Notes under the pieces: model-generated | Told to the model about the DNA's origin: nothing | Database searches by the model: none | Seen by the model: the letters and a program-made list of their open reading frames with translations, nothing else | Origin: a virus | IMG/VR virus record: IMGVR_UViG_3300033144_005945 | Location: 1-28,852 of that record | Direction: 5' to 3' (one strand) | DNA length: 28,852 bases | Shown here: positions 9,201 through 17,687 of the stretch, piece after piece | Layout of the letters: each line of letters starts with the position of its first letter | Position numbering within the stretch: the first letter of the stretch is position 1 | Made by a program: the position numbers and the translations under genes

Positions 9201-9948
9201 AAAGCATGGTAAGCCAATCGGCGAAAAACAAATGATGAAACAATCATTTGACCTTGCTGAAAAGCAATCTATGTATGGTGTTAAAACTGACTTTCAAAAG
9301 AAAGTTATTGCTGCTAAGGATAAAGGCAAAGAAATTATTGAGGATGTTAAAGGTAAAGCAGGAGCCGCTAAAGACATGGCAAAAGAGAAGTTTGATGAAA
9401 CTAAACTTATTGCTGAAGCAAATTATCGTGAAGCTTATGAACAAGCAATGTTTTTTAAAGGTAGACTTGCAAAAGGCAGTAAAGAAAAATATAAAGCATG
9501 GATGAAGACAGCAGAACGATGGAAGGAAAAAGCAGGCATTAAAGAAAAAATAAGTGGTGTTGAATCACAAGGAAAGACTGCTCTAATTGATATAAGAGAA
9601 AGAGCTAACATTCATAAGGCTAGAGCTGAAGCATATATTGATGCATCAGGAACTAAAGTACAGGAACAATACCAAGATGCTAAAGTAAAAGTTGCTCAAG
9701 TTGGTGCTGCTGGTGAACAAAGAGTAGTAGATATGTGGGAAAGACAAATCAAAGCTAATGAAAAGATAGCTGAGAATACATCAGCGGATACTAAAAACAT
9801 AGTAACTTCAATGTCTAATATAGTTGATAAATCTGTTAAGTCAATTACACAATCATCTCAAACAAATAATAATAGTGGTGGTGGCAGAAGTAAATCAATG
9901 ACCCACCATCCAGAGATAGCAGAATTAACTTCAGCATCACATAATTAA
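6271..9948 (+). CDS. Tail tape-measure protein
   Basis: This 1225-residue protein sets tail length and is threaded through the tube. It has a helical, Lys/Glu/Ala-rich N-terminus. Around 251-273 lies LQEGGLVTKTG...AHAGELVAP, the GG-(L/I)-V ... H-x-GE-x-V-x-P motif typical of tape measures. Two hydrophobic blocks follow, near 743-760 (FGLMIMGVIKTSIGWLL) and 790-830 (ending ALAGAAYAGAKIGGYAW). A second long coiled-coil-like section (about 930-1190) rich in KAK/EKF repeats comes next. The GG/HxGE motif usually lies nearer the C-terminus, so its N-terminal place is unusual. The length suggests a long tail. It is followed 18 bases later by the tube-cap gene, as expected for a tail operon. Confidence 0.88.
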   Translation: MPDEIKQTEQQLKTAEQKLERQIERVQNVSSVSAALMKMQKKPEVIVKEDIDSKEDTKVIIGSLNFAMKNLARASVSLADGAKRITIESAKGIRNLSISGSRAIVDASGQYAKAIGEDINVNRQNLMVMSIGKISPVVGYATAKLFETEVFKDMTQNVKTKLGDSISAVGHKFKDIASQGFEKSKEAVTSIVDRVKGADRQPKERIKEAKTTAGAAKQALSEKLESVLSDADSNKEVKQKIEAIEKKIPHLQEGGLVTKTGIIKAHAGELVAPVKNVTDTLLEALNRNIDKRGMQEEDYSTQFRLSPAQKANQSMLASIKDAIILTEKRQYGLQEKIFYKQEQEKSRNPLKTFVNMYKQEAQTHQRPWQERLLREMVLVKLGIYGKQQDLMKVAWEKTLLEHPVLRYLTTATKKIAKGMFVGITFPFRKRGGYEGDVPTGGQALETSAQILGLTYAGQMYRLDQMIAESKRSAEGIDAISTHFTGDERQKEKDVVRKQWTIFQKGLRGIAAPIEWAVKKTLPEKLSEALTKKRTKKGALIDIVTNSTNMMSKLLFGIDIKEILKNKAEAESETEDRQLTIQELLQGIHDHTELLAQYAGVGVGAGAGTIEGKAAEAITPYTQNKINEIKERISLEQYHREKGEEETPKKKTKIWEDFKFAFKQVEAEKTAKEGKDRKKSWKYLSEIASRKDPFPTFRKMLGLQKKQSKTMGFISKYTKKMMSGIRRLRFGLGKKLRGIGSSLMTFGLMIMGVIKTSIGWLLTPLKAVRRLMGTLVMAFARGGLGGLIRSGIPALMKLISPMIPAIISVALPAIALAGAAYAGAKIGGYAWNKWIKPIVDSNFKEMMGKADKSRMKGDVSMQDKAKDIASGKLTREQEAKNIQEIKMKKSMAMGHDVKMASLRRVKMDADPEEYQAVTQAQREYMGRRIGDYLPYGYAQVDEMRQKWIRIGNMDDMDWLDRPEDYGIRREKTFLEFLKKHGKPIGEKQMMKQSFDLAEKQSMYGVKTDFQKKVIAAKDKGKEIIEDVKGKAGAAKDMAKEKFDETKLIAEANYREAYEQAMFFKGRLAKGSKEKYKAWMKTAERWKEKAGIKEKISGVESQGKTALIDIRERANIHKARAEAYIDASGTKVQEQYQDAKVKVAQVGAAGEQRVVDMWERQIKANEKIAENTSADTKNIVTSMSNIVDKSVKSITQSSQTNNNSGGGRSKSMTHHPEIAELTSASHN

Positions 9949-9966
9949 AAGAAAGGAAAATAAATC

Positions 9967-11202
9967 ATGCCAAAAATACCAGATATAATTGGACTGCCGC
10001 CAGCATCTAATATTAGCAATGAAAAAATACATCAATCAATGCCTGTAGCTAATATATTACCATCTATACCTACACCATCTTTAGGATTATCATTATTTCA
10101 ATTAAAACCGGCTTTAACTGATTATAGAAACATATTGACTGCGCATGGATTTGATTTTCAGGGGGATAGATTGAGGTTAGCATTTTTAGCTGATAACTTT
10201 CCAACTGATAGTTTTACAAATGAATACGGTGAGAGTTTTATTCAAAAATTCTCTGATGTTGCTTCTTCTGGAATGTCTGATATAGCCCAATTCTTTGGAG
10301 CTAAAGATGTAGGTCAAGTAATAGACGAATCAGCAGCGATGATGAAAGCAAGTAAAAGTAATACAATGGGTATGGCTGGAGACTTTATAGCTGGAGCTAA
10401 AAAAGCTGGCGGAGATATGGTTAAAAACTGGGAAAATATGGAAGGAGCAGGAGGGTCTGTAGGGCGGGCTATGGCTGGAATGGGGCGTTTAGCATCTAAA
10501 GTTATGGCTGGTCAGAGAGTTGATTTCCCTCAAGTATGGAGAGGTAGTGGGTTTGCACCATCATATACAATGACAGTTAGATTATATAATCCAAATCCAC
10601 AAAGTGAAGAAGCAACAAATGAGTTTATTGTAGGTCCTCTATGCGCTATTCTAGCTTTAGCTCTACCTCAAACTGATGATGGGCAAACATATTCCTGGCC
10701 GTTCTTTCATCAAATTGAAGCAAAGGGTTTATACCATTTACAAACAGCTATGGTAACTTCAATATCAGTAATAAAAGGTGGAGATCAACAATCAATTGCT
10801 TATAACCAAAGGATGGGTATTGTTGATGTAAGAATAGATTTTGGAAGTTTATATAATAGTCTTGTTGTTGAACAAAATATAGGAACTGTAAATAATAGAC
10901 CAACTTTAAGGAAATATCTTGAAGCTATAAAAAACGAATCTTCAGATAAATTTATTGATCCTGACGGAGAAAGAGCCGCATTAATTACAAGTAACGGAGT
11001 AACAATTTCTCATAATAAACTTAAAGAGAAAACTCCAACAAAAAAAGATCCATCACAAGCAATAGGAAAAAATCAGGCGGCTCAACAAGAGTCAACCGAG
11101 AAAAATAGAACACAGAATCAAAAGGAAGTTAATACAGAAAAAACATTAACAGAAGGCAGTTCTATACATTTAACTCAAGATAATAGTGACAGAGTTTCTT
11201 AA
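9967..11202 (+). CDS. gp48/gp54-like baseplate tail-tube cap or initiator
   Basis: This 411-residue protein starts behind AAAGGAAA. The N-terminus is proline-rich (DIIGLPPAS). The middle is Ala/Gly/Met-rich and helical (about 95-175). A beta core follows, with FPQVWRGSGFAPSYTMTVRL, then PLCAILALALPQTDDG, YSWPFFHQIEAKG, MVTSISVIKGG and VDVRIDFGSLY. That string of short motifs matches the T4 gp48/gp54 family, which joins the baseplate hub to the first tail-tube ring. The last 75 residues are a low-complexity Lys/Gln/Thr tail. Its stop overlaps the stop of the convergent gene by a few bases. Whether it corresponds to gp48 or gp54 cannot be told; the single copy may do both jobs. Confidence 0.75.
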   Translation: MPKIPDIIGLPPASNISNEKIHQSMPVANILPSIPTPSLGLSLFQLKPALTDYRNILTAHGFDFQGDRLRLAFLADNFPTDSFTNEYGESFIQKFSDVASSGMSDIAQFFGAKDVGQVIDESAAMMKASKSNTMGMAGDFIAGAKKAGGDMVKNWENMEGAGGSVGRAMAGMGRLASKVMAGQRVDFPQVWRGSGFAPSYTMTVRLYNPNPQSEEATNEFIVGPLCAILALALPQTDDGQTYSWPFFHQIEAKGLYHLQTAMVTSISVIKGGDQQSIAYNQRMGIVDVRIDFGSLYNSLVVEQNIGTVNNRPTLRKYLEAIKNESSDKFIDPDGERAALITSNGVTISHNKLKEKTPTKKDPSQAIGKNQAAQQESTEKNRTQNQKEVNTEKTLTEGSSIHLTQDNSDRVS

Positions 11203-12302
11203 CAAATGATATTACGCATTACCATCGTTACGTAATAAGCTAGGTAGGTATCAATCAAAAATTGAGTTTGCTTTGTAAGGGATTCATACTTTTTAGTATG
11301 TCTTATATCTTTTAAAAGAAGAAGTAATAATACATGGACATAGAATTTAAAGTTCGGCTTATTGCTTCTTCTTATCGCCATTAATTTTTTCACATACGCG
11401 ATGTATTCGTGTCCACAAAGTTCCTTCACAGACTTAACATCTAGTAAAAACGATTCTAACACGATTTTTATTTCATCGGAATACTTAGTATTCGTAAGCG
11501 ACTTGGCGAGCGATGTGGCTAAAGCTGCGGAGATTTTCGATATGTTTCTAGCATCATTAATCGCCTTAGTATCAACATGTTTATACACAGTTATTTTCTT
11601 AATTGTTTCATTCACAACGATTGTAGTTCTCTCAACATCTTTATATTGAGTAGCTCCATCACCATCCTCATAAGGGTTTCTTATCCCTTCTCCACTCTCA
11701 TGTAACTTATAATATAATTCCGCAAACTTTTTTATACTTTGGGATAGTCTTCCTCTATATTCTTGAATCCATCTCTTAGATATTATATCTTTATCCTGCG
11801 CTAACAAACCATCTGCCCATTTCTTTTGTATCTGTTTTGACAAAAATATAATCGCATTGGATACAGTTTTCTCTCTTGAAAATAAATGGGTTTTTGATAG
11901 ACGCTCTAAGGTGAGTTTGAATACTCTAGGATTACATGTTTTGATTTGTCTATGCATTTGATTGGTATAATATCTTATACCTATAAAAGAAGCCATAGCA
12001 AAATAGCCAGTTTTATTTTTTGTCTTTAGCATATACCATGTAAGGAATAAGTAAAACATCGCAACATTATCAGTCTGAAGATGCCATTTAGCTTGAGGCA
12101 TTCCAGCCCAAAATTCTTTAACGAAAGCTTTAATATCTGTTTCTTTTAACTGACAAATATATAATAGCTCATAGTAATATTTTTTAAGTTCGGGATAGTA
12201 GCAAGGCTCTGCTAAATTAGATAACTCTTTTGATACTATCCTCATAACTAAAGAATTTAGCTTGGAATTATTAATCTTTGCTTTCTTTAAAAGCTCTTCC
12301 AT
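11199..12302 (-). CDS. Unknown protein at the end of the baseplate operon
   Basis: This 367-residue protein is mostly helical and basic, with many Lys/Tyr/Leu. It begins three bases after the stop of the gp6-like gene, with GGAG inside that gene's end. Hydrophobic stretches (AMFYLFLTWYML, YVHVLLLLLL) look like packed helices rather than clear membrane spans. There are no catalytic motifs. Position as the last gene of the baseplate operon suggests a virion or baseplate-assembly component. No family recognised. Confidence 0.8.
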   Translation of the reverse strand: MEELLKKAKINNSKLNSLVMRIVSKELSNLAEPCYYPELKKYYYELLYICQLKETDIKAFVKEFWAGMPQAKWHLQTDNVAMFYLFLTWYMLKTKNKTGYFAMASFIGIRYYTNQMHRQIKTCNPRVFKLTLERLSKTHLFSREKTVSNAIIFLSKQIQKKWADGLLAQDKDIISKRWIQEYRGRLSQSIKKFAELYYKLHESGEGIRNPYEDGDGATQYKDVERTTIVVNETIKKITVYKHVDTKAINDARNISKISAALATSLAKSLTNTKYSDEIKIVLESFLLDVKSVKELCGHEYIAYVKKLMAIRRSNKPNFKFYVHVLLLLLLKDIRHTKKYESLTKQTQFLIDTYLAYYVTMVMRNIIC

Positions 12303-12305
12303 GCT

Positions 12306-14987
12306 TTACTCCGTGAATACTCTAATAGATATATTTTCTTCTGTAAAGAAAACCCACTCAGGAGCATAGTCTAACAATTCCTGTTGAGTAAAATTATCTA
12401 TATTGAAATTAAAGAATATACTTGATTGAGGTTGAAGTAATCTACAATAAGATACACCGTCAACAGATTGGACTACATCAATAATTTCAGATCTATGTAA
12501 AGTAACATTCGGTCCGAACCTATCTTGAAACGCATCCATAATTGCTACTTTAATTGTATTAATTAAATCTTGTTCAGCTATAGTTCCTGCTGCTGATGAT
12601 CTAAATACCTCTAATGATATTTGTAAAGGAATAGTGTAATTAGGAACTATCCAACCAGAGTGAGTATAAATATACTTAACTCCTTTTTCTAATACTTGAC
12701 TTATATCATTTGTAACAGGATCGATAAATTCCCATTCAATTGGATCTATCATTGGGTCATTTATAATTCCGTCATCTCTTACTTTAGCTATATTGTTATG
12801 CTCACCATCCCAAGGAACTCCCTCATATCCTGTAGCAATAAATCTATGCCCTCTATCAATACTATATTGGATTCCGTTTGTCAGGTCGTCTGCTATGTAT
12901 AATGTATCAGGAATTGAAGTTAAACCAAGATTTAATACATCTCCAATATTAGTTTCATTCAATAACATGTTTCTCATATTCCCTGTTGTATTACATAACT
13001 TAATATTAACAAAGTCAGTTAACATTCTATAGTTAGTCATATCAATACTGGTAAGGAACGCTTGCATAACTTCAGCTTCAAATGCTGGTTTAGAATCAAG
13101 ATTATTATACCAATCTTGTTCAATAACAGGAATATCATATACAACTACATCAATTTCATTAGCGTTTACAACAGCGTTTGAAATCATATATGATCTTAAA
13201 CTTTTTCTAAAGATAAAGTTAACAGAATATTCAGATTTAAAAATTCCTTCTGATACTGACGGATGAGTTACAATGAATCTTAATTTTACATCATCTATAG
13301 GTAAATCAGAATAATCTAATTCTAATGTAAATCTATTATTTAAATCATCATTAGTCATACTATGAGTTACGCCAGTCCCAGACTCAACTTCCATATTACA
13401 TACAGCCAAATCATAATCAGGTTCGGTAGAATAATAATCTAAAATTACATCAACCTTAACATCGAATAATCCTCCACCTAAATCAACTTCTCTTCTTGAT
13501 ACTACAACTCCTGTAGCACTAAATGTATAAGCATCTTGTACTGAAGCTCCTGTAGCTGTACTCTCTAAGAACGGAACTAATTCTAATGTTTCAAGTGAAT
13601 ATGAATAATAAACCTCTTGGTTTAAATTATCATATTCCATATCGAATATAGTTAAATAATCTATATTATCTATTGTAATGATAGTATTTCTTGGAATTAA
13701 AGTATCAGTTACAACTATATCATATCTAGCATTTCTTGTTGGAACAAGTTCTCCTGCGAAATTAAATGTGGTAAATAACTGAATCTCATTTACTTTAATG
13801 TCTGATCTTTTTAGAACAGGAATTGAATTAGCAGCCAATGGAGAACTAGGAATTACAACTCCAGCATTAATATAATCTTCTTCTGATACAAGTCTATTTA
13901 ATGATGTTAGATTTGCTATAGCATTTGATCTAACCTCTTGAATTGATTCTTCATCTTCTCCACCAAATGCAGGTGAAGCATTTGTTACATCATAATTTAC
14001 AATCTCTGCTACTCCACTCAAAACTTCTGTGTATATTCTTTGACCATTTACAATTGAATTAGCAATGACATTTCCGTCTGATCCTTTTGTTTCCTTTACA
14101 TCAACTATAACAGTAGAACCACCAATTGGTTGTTGTCCTAAAATACCATTACCAAATGTAATTGTCCTTCCTTCATAACTCTTTCTTGTAATATACATTT
14201 GGTCAGTCGGAGCCATAGTATATAAACTGTTTGTTATATTTCCTGCATTGTCCTGAGATACAAGCCATTCATCTTCCGGTGCAGGATTGTCAGAATCTCC
14301 ACCAGGAGGGATAACCCATACTTCTAATTCAGCAAGTTTATTTGTAACAGGAACATCTATTGAAACAAATCTATAAGGCTCAAGTAAGTCCTCAATTGCG
14401 AATTGGTTTCTGATTGTTTCATATTGTCTTACAGGTAAAACAAATTGCAGAATTTGTGTATTGTCATCTGTAATAACCTGACTTCTTATATTAAATAATT
14501 TTCCATCTAGATTGATTATTATATTAGCCGTAGCACTATCAATAATTTCAATTTCTGTTATGTAATATGTTAGGAAAACTATTCCATCTGTACTTGTAAA
14601 CTGAAAAGGTTTATCAGAAGCGCCTATATAAATAAGAGTGCTTCCTGATGGATCGAATGATTTTAACCCTTTATTATCAGTTAAAGGAATAGACATAAGG
14701 AGGTTGGCTGTTGAGAACTGTGCATCCTGTGGGGTATAATTAATGAACGACGCTAAGTTGTGAACACTTTCTGGTAGTTGAGCTTTAGTTAAAAAGAATT
14801 CCTTATATACATTTGTTTCATAAAACATTATATTTGATGATAAAGTAGATAAGACTTCTATTAGATATGATAAGAAGGATGATTTCGTAAGATCTACATT
14901 CTCTAACTCTAGGTACTGCTTAGTAAGCTCAACTATTTGATTTCTAATGTTGTCTCTTGAAACATAAATATCTTGAGATGTAGGCAT
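12306..14987 (-). CDS. gp6-like baseplate wedge protein (baseplate-J family)
   Basis: This 893-residue protein starts behind AAGGAAA. The N-terminus (about 1-100) has the typical opening of these wedges, with SFLSYLIEVLSTLSSNIMFYE and the helix FFLTKAQLPESVHNLASFINY. Long beta-rich sections follow, with ITFGNGILGQQPIGGSTV around 275-295 and EESIQEVRSNAIANL before the conserved SEEDYINA. The C-terminus contains FGPNVTLHRSEIIDVVQSVDGV, a standard baseplate-J motif. The T4 counterpart (660 aa) forms the iris ring that holds the hub and controls sheath contraction; this version is about 230 residues longer. It sits in one operon with gp25 and other baseplate genes. Confidence 0.92.
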   Translation of the reverse strand: MPTSQDIYVSRDNIRNQIVELTKQYLELENVDLTKSSFLSYLIEVLSTLSSNIMFYETNVYKEFFLTKAQLPESVHNLASFINYTPQDAQFSTANLLMSIPLTDNKGLKSFDPSGSTLIYIGASDKPFQFTSTDGIVFLTYYITEIEIIDSATANIIINLDGKLFNIRSQVITDDNTQILQFVLPVRQYETIRNQFAIEDLLEPYRFVSIDVPVTNKLAELEVWVIPPGGDSDNPAPEDEWLVSQDNAGNITNSLYTMAPTDQMYITRKSYEGRTITFGNGILGQQPIGGSTVIVDVKETKGSDGNVIANSIVNGQRIYTEVLSGVAEIVNYDVTNASPAFGGEDEESIQEVRSNAIANLTSLNRLVSEEDYINAGVVIPSSPLAANSIPVLKRSDIKVNEIQLFTTFNFAGELVPTRNARYDIVVTDTLIPRNTIITIDNIDYLTIFDMEYDNLNQEVYYSYSLETLELVPFLESTATGASVQDAYTFSATGVVVSRREVDLGGGLFDVKVDVILDYYSTEPDYDLAVCNMEVESGTGVTHSMTNDDLNNRFTLELDYSDLPIDDVKLRFIVTHPSVSEGIFKSEYSVNFIFRKSLRSYMISNAVVNANEIDVVVYDIPVIEQDWYNNLDSKPAFEAEVMQAFLTSIDMTNYRMLTDFVNIKLCNTTGNMRNMLLNETNIGDVLNLGLTSIPDTLYIADDLTNGIQYSIDRGHRFIATGYEGVPWDGEHNNIAKVRDDGIINDPMIDPIEWEFIDPVTNDISQVLEKGVKYIYTHSGWIVPNYTIPLQISLEVFRSSAAGTIAEQDLINTIKVAIMDAFQDRFGPNVTLHRSEIIDVVQSVDGVSYCRLLQPQSSIFFNFNIDNFTQQELLDYAPEWVFFTEENISIRVFTE

Positions 14988-14997
14988 TTTTATTTCC

Positions 14998-15648
14998 TTA
15001 TACCATGTAGAATCCTATATTTGGGTCCCACATGTTTCTTAATCTTTGGTTAAGCTCCTCGTTTTTAGCAAGCATTTCCGCTAAGTCTAATGACTCTTGA
15101 AGTGTATGTATTTGCTTATCATAGTCAAAAAATACATAAGTATCTTCTGTCTGTAATTCCATTTCATCTACAGTCCTACTTTCAAATACCTTTATCTTTA
15201 ATCTCCAAAATCTTCTATCTGTATTTGGATGAATATCAACTCCAGTAACTATAAATATAGGATATGTATTTAAATATGGTCTGAGAAACTGTTGGTCTAA
15301 TTTAACAACATCTCCTACTAATGGCGTAACTCCATATGATGATGGAATAACTATTGTAGTCTCTTGATCTTTTATTTGACCTGTTTCCTGACCATCAAAT
15401 GATACTGATATTTCCTCTGGAAAATATACAGGGAGTACTAGATACTTGTCCCATCTCATTCCTGTTAGATCCCCAACTCTTTCGTAGGATCCTCCAAATA
15501 AGTTTTTATCATCCCATACAGTAACGTCTTTATTGATATTCCAATAAGTAGTTAAAAAGGCTACTGCATGTTTACTATAGTATTCATATAAAAGATTCTG
15601 ATACTCTTCTATATAACTGTATAGTCTTGTCCAATTTTGAATAGCCAT
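14998..15648 (-). CDS. Baseplate-operon protein of unknown fold
   Basis: A 216-residue protein whose ATG lies about 10 bases after the gp25 stop, with GAGGT upstream. It contains VWDDKNLFGGSYERVGDLTG near residues 44-63, then a beta-rich middle (VTPLVGDVVKLDQQFLRPY, FWRLKIKVFESRTVDEMEL) and an acidic helical end. The place between gp25 and gp6 fits a baseplate wedge or neck-joining protein. A distant likeness to T4 gp14 or gp53 is possible but I cannot support it. It is surely translated as part of the operon. Confidence 0.85.
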   Translation of the reverse strand: MAIQNWTRLYSYIEEYQNLLYEYYSKHAVAFLTTYWNINKDVTVWDDKNLFGGSYERVGDLTGMRWDKYLVLPVYFPEEISVSFDGQETGQIKDQETTIVIPSSYGVTPLVGDVVKLDQQFLRPYLNTYPIFIVTGVDIHPNTDRRFWRLKIKVFESRTVDEMELQTEDTYVFFDYDKQIHTLQESLDLAEMLAKNEELNQRLRNMWDPNIGFYMV

Positions 15649-15657
15649 TATTTACCT

Positions 15658-16080
15658 CTAGATCTTACTGTATAAATCCTCATTAATTATGGATGTAAAA
15701 TCTCCTTTTTCTCCAGCATATAAAACTTCAATTTGAAAAACGAACCCTTTTTTATTGGGTAAAAATTCAACCTCAATACTTGATACTTGAGCTCTATCAT
15801 CATAATATTGAAGTCTGATTTGTATTTCATCTTTAATTGCTTGTTTTGTAATTTCATCTGCAGGCTCGAATACATACTTAAATAACTCACTTCCATATTC
15901 TGGATCAAATGTAAAACTTCTAACCTGAGTAAGTAATATATTATTCCATGATTTCAAAATAACCGCAAGTTTACTATTCCTTCTAAAATCTCCACTAGAC
16001 GTAATGATATCATCATAGTCATATATAGTACCATCGGAACCTATTACATTGTCTTGGAATTTATCTAGTAAATTAGCCAT
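15658..16080 (-). CDS. gp25/W-like baseplate wedge protein
   Basis: A 140-residue protein of the GPW/gp25 family, which joins wedge and sheath and shares the T4 gp25 lysozyme-like fold without needing activity. Visible marks are the N-terminal Asp/Tyr-rich strand GSDGTIYDYDDI, the helix NNILLTQVRSFTFDPEYGSEL, where gp25 proteins have R-x-x-x-P-x-x-G-x-x-L, then EPADEITKQAIKDEIQIRL and a final strand pair. It overlaps the preceding small gene by eight bases. Confidence 0.9.
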   Translation of the reverse strand: MANLLDKFQDNVIGSDGTIYDYDDIITSSGDFRRNSKLAVILKSWNNILLTQVRSFTFDPEYGSELFKYVFEPADEITKQAIKDEIQIRLQYYDDRAQVSSIEVEFLPNKKGFVFQIEVLYAGEKGDFTSIINEDLYSKI

Positions 16081-16267
16081 TTTGTTGACTCTCTTTAATT
16101 AATTTATTTTTTTCGTCCTCTAAGTCAGATTTCCATTTTAAGTAATCATAAAATCTTTTAACAGGCATCTTCATAGTTTCGTAATATGATTGTTTACTTA
16201 ATTCCATACAAGAAAAAATGTTTGACGATAATGTTTCTCTATATGCATCTACTCCGGTATCACTCAT
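16073..16267 (-). CDS. Small chaperone-like protein after gp26/51-like gene
   Basis: A 64-residue helical protein whose start overlaps the preceding stop in ATGAGTGA and whose end overlaps the gp25 start. Its core MKMPVKRFYDYLKWKSDLE is the kind of short helical segment found in tail-assembly chaperones. No slippery heptamer is visible at the overlap, so it is a separate, coupled ORF rather than a frameshift product. Role is inferred from context. Confidence 0.7.
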   Translation of the reverse strand: MSDTGVDAYRETLSSNIFSCMELSKQSYYETMKMPVKRFYDYLKWKSDLEDEKNKLIKESQQNG

Positions 16268-17042
16268 ATAGTGCGCGAAAGAACTGAGACACGATATCTA
16301 TGTCCACCACCTCTTCAGCCCCACAATGAGTACATGTGGTCTTCATTTTTAAATCAATACCATATTTCCCAAAGTTTTCAGTATACGCTTCTTGTATTGC
16401 TCTTTTATCTCTCGGAGGGAGAGATTTATAAGCATCTAAAATATCAACAGGCTCATTATATTCTATTTTCTTTCCGTCTTCTTTTTCTTGAATGAATCCG
16501 GCTAAGACCAATGTCTCTGTTACTATATCTATTGTAGATCCTGGTCTTGCACTTAACTCACCAATAATTATTTGCTCATCTGCTAAAGTGGGTTGTTTGA
16601 TGTATGCTGAAACACCAGTCGAGACAGGCAGGTCAAGTTTTACCTTTTTATTTAAAACATCATCACCTGGATATGGAATTGTATTGAATGTAGTGGAAGC
16701 TTTAATAGTAACCGAAAAGTCTTTAAAGCATGTACCGCATTTAATATCATAGTTTCTTATCTCTTCATAAGTTATATGATATAAGCCATATATCAGAGCA
16801 TCTCTATCCTTTAAAGTCATGCCTTCCATGAAACTTTTATAGTCAGTAATTGATTCTGGTTTAGTGACTATAACTTCATATAGACATTTGTTTAGATGGT
16901 CTGTAATCTTTTGGGCTGTTACTAGACTTCCTTTTAATCTTTCCTCCTCGGCAACATTTAATGATCTTACCATAAATGATTGTTTCATTTGAGGAGTAAC
17001 GACTTCATACTCGGGATACGTTAAATCAAATCCTTTAAACAT
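16260..17042 (-). CDS. T4 gp26/gp51-like baseplate hub assembly protein
   Basis: This 260-residue protein starts behind AAGGAG. The N-terminal LTYPEYEVVTPQMKQSFMVRSLNVAEEERLKG fits the T4-baseplate (gp26/gp51) family opening as I remember it. Two CxxC pairs (CGTC near residue 100 and CTHC near 238) could form one zinc site. The middle has GVSAYIKQPTLADEQII. In T4 these proteins help build the hub around the tape measure. In other myoviruses the relatives are thought to act with a following small ORF as tail chaperones, and exactly such an ORF follows here. Confidence 0.75.
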   Translation of the reverse strand: MFKGFDLTYPEYEVVTPQMKQSFMVRSLNVAEEERLKGSLVTAQKITDHLNKCLYEVIVTKPESITDYKSFMEGMTLKDRDALIYGLYHITYEEIRNYDIKCGTCFKDFSVTIKASTTFNTIPYPGDDVLNKKVKLDLPVSTGVSAYIKQPTLADEQIIIGELSARPGSTIDIVTETLVLAGFIQEKEDGKKIEYNEPVDILDAYKSLPPRDKRAIQEAYTENFGKYGIDLKMKTTCTHCGAEEVVDIDIVSQFFRALYE

Positions 17043-17102
17043 TGTTTGATCTCCTTGTTTTCGATTTTTATTAGTAAGTAATTCGCAGTGTAAATTTAAA
17101 AC

Positions 17103-17627
17103 TTATTTATAATCTGTGCCTCTTTCTTTAGCTTGTGCTTGATAATTAGCAACTTTCTTTTGAAACTTAATTACTTTAAGTTGTAGTTGAGCTTTTTGTT
17201 TTGTATCTTTTGTTTTAGATAACATGGCTTGATGTTTGGCTAAATTACATTTTGCCATACATACTTGTCTTCTTACAGTATTAAACTCATAAGTTCCACA
17301 TGCTTTAGTACATTTATCGGCAGCACCTCTTATTGTTCTATAAATAAGATATGGAATACCATAAAAAGAAGTTCCTCCCGCTACGCTTGCGAATGATTTT
17401 ACCTTAGTTATAGCTCCGCCTTCTACTAAGAATCTATCTTTTATAATTTGCTTATCTGTTTCAGTAAGTTTTTTAACAATCCTACCATCTAAAATAAGTG
17501 CCATTAATTGATATGAGTCAGCTTCCTTTTGGATAAAATTAAGAAGCTGAATCTTTCCTTCTTTGGATATTTTTGATCTAAACACTGCTTCAGCGCAGTA
17601 TAATTTTAGACTCGCATTTTTCTTCAT
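17103..17627 (-). CDS. Twin CX3C helical protein in tail operon
   Basis: This 174-residue protein starts behind AAGGAG. The N-terminal half is helical. The middle has a Gly/Ala/Phe stretch (ASVAGGTSFYGIPYLIYRTI) that might insert in a membrane or pack in a virion. Then comes CTKAC, twelve residues, CMAKC: a twin CX3C pattern on two helices. A basic coiled-coil-like tail (KTKDTKQKAQLQLKVIKFQKK) follows. Twin CX3C pairs can form two disulfides clamping a helical hairpin, or hold metal. I do not recognise a phage family. It lies between the tube gene terminator and the hub-assembly gene. Confidence 0.75.
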   Translation of the reverse strand: MKKNASLKLYCAEAVFRSKISKEGKIQLLNFIQKEADSYQLMALILDGRIVKKLTETDKQIIKDRFLVEGGAITKVKSFASVAGGTSFYGIPYLIYRTIRGAADKCTKACGTYEFNTVRRQVCMAKCNLAKHQAMLSKTKDTKQKAQLQLKVIKFQKKVANYQAQAKERGTDYK

Positions 17628-17643
17628 TTTAATATCTCCTTAT

Positions 17644-17682
17644 GTAAAAAGGGTGCCATCGGTTAAGATGACACCCTTAAAA
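17644..17682 (-). terminator. Terminator after tail tube gene
   Basis: Read on the minus strand, AAGGGTGTCATC pairs with GATGGCACCCTT, with one U-G pair, around a six-base loop, and is followed by TTTTT. On the plus strand the wobble becomes a C-A mismatch, so it is built for minus-strand transcripts. It separates the abundant tube mRNA from the baseplate genes. Confidence 0.85.
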
Positions 17683-17687
17683 TCGTA

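Noticed and set aside
9248-9505. An 85-codon plus-strand frame inside the tape-measure gene
   Set aside because: It lies wholly in another frame of a well-supported gene, is Leu/Lys-rich as shifted AT-rich coding DNA usually is, and has no ribosome site.
11209-11237. Hairpin TATTACG/CGTAATA after the tube-cap gene as a terminator
   Set aside because: The stem is only seven bases with a 14-base loop and no T tract, and it lies within the coding end of the opposite gene.
12696-13032. Plus-strand frames inside the gp6-like gene
   Set aside because: They are antisense shadows of a clear baseplate-J coding sequence and lack ribosome sites.
16260-16267. Programmed frameshift joining the gp26/51-like protein to the small ORF after it
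   Set aside because: The overlap ATGAGTGA supplies a normal start codon, and no slippery heptamer lies before the upstream stop; simple translational coupling explains it.
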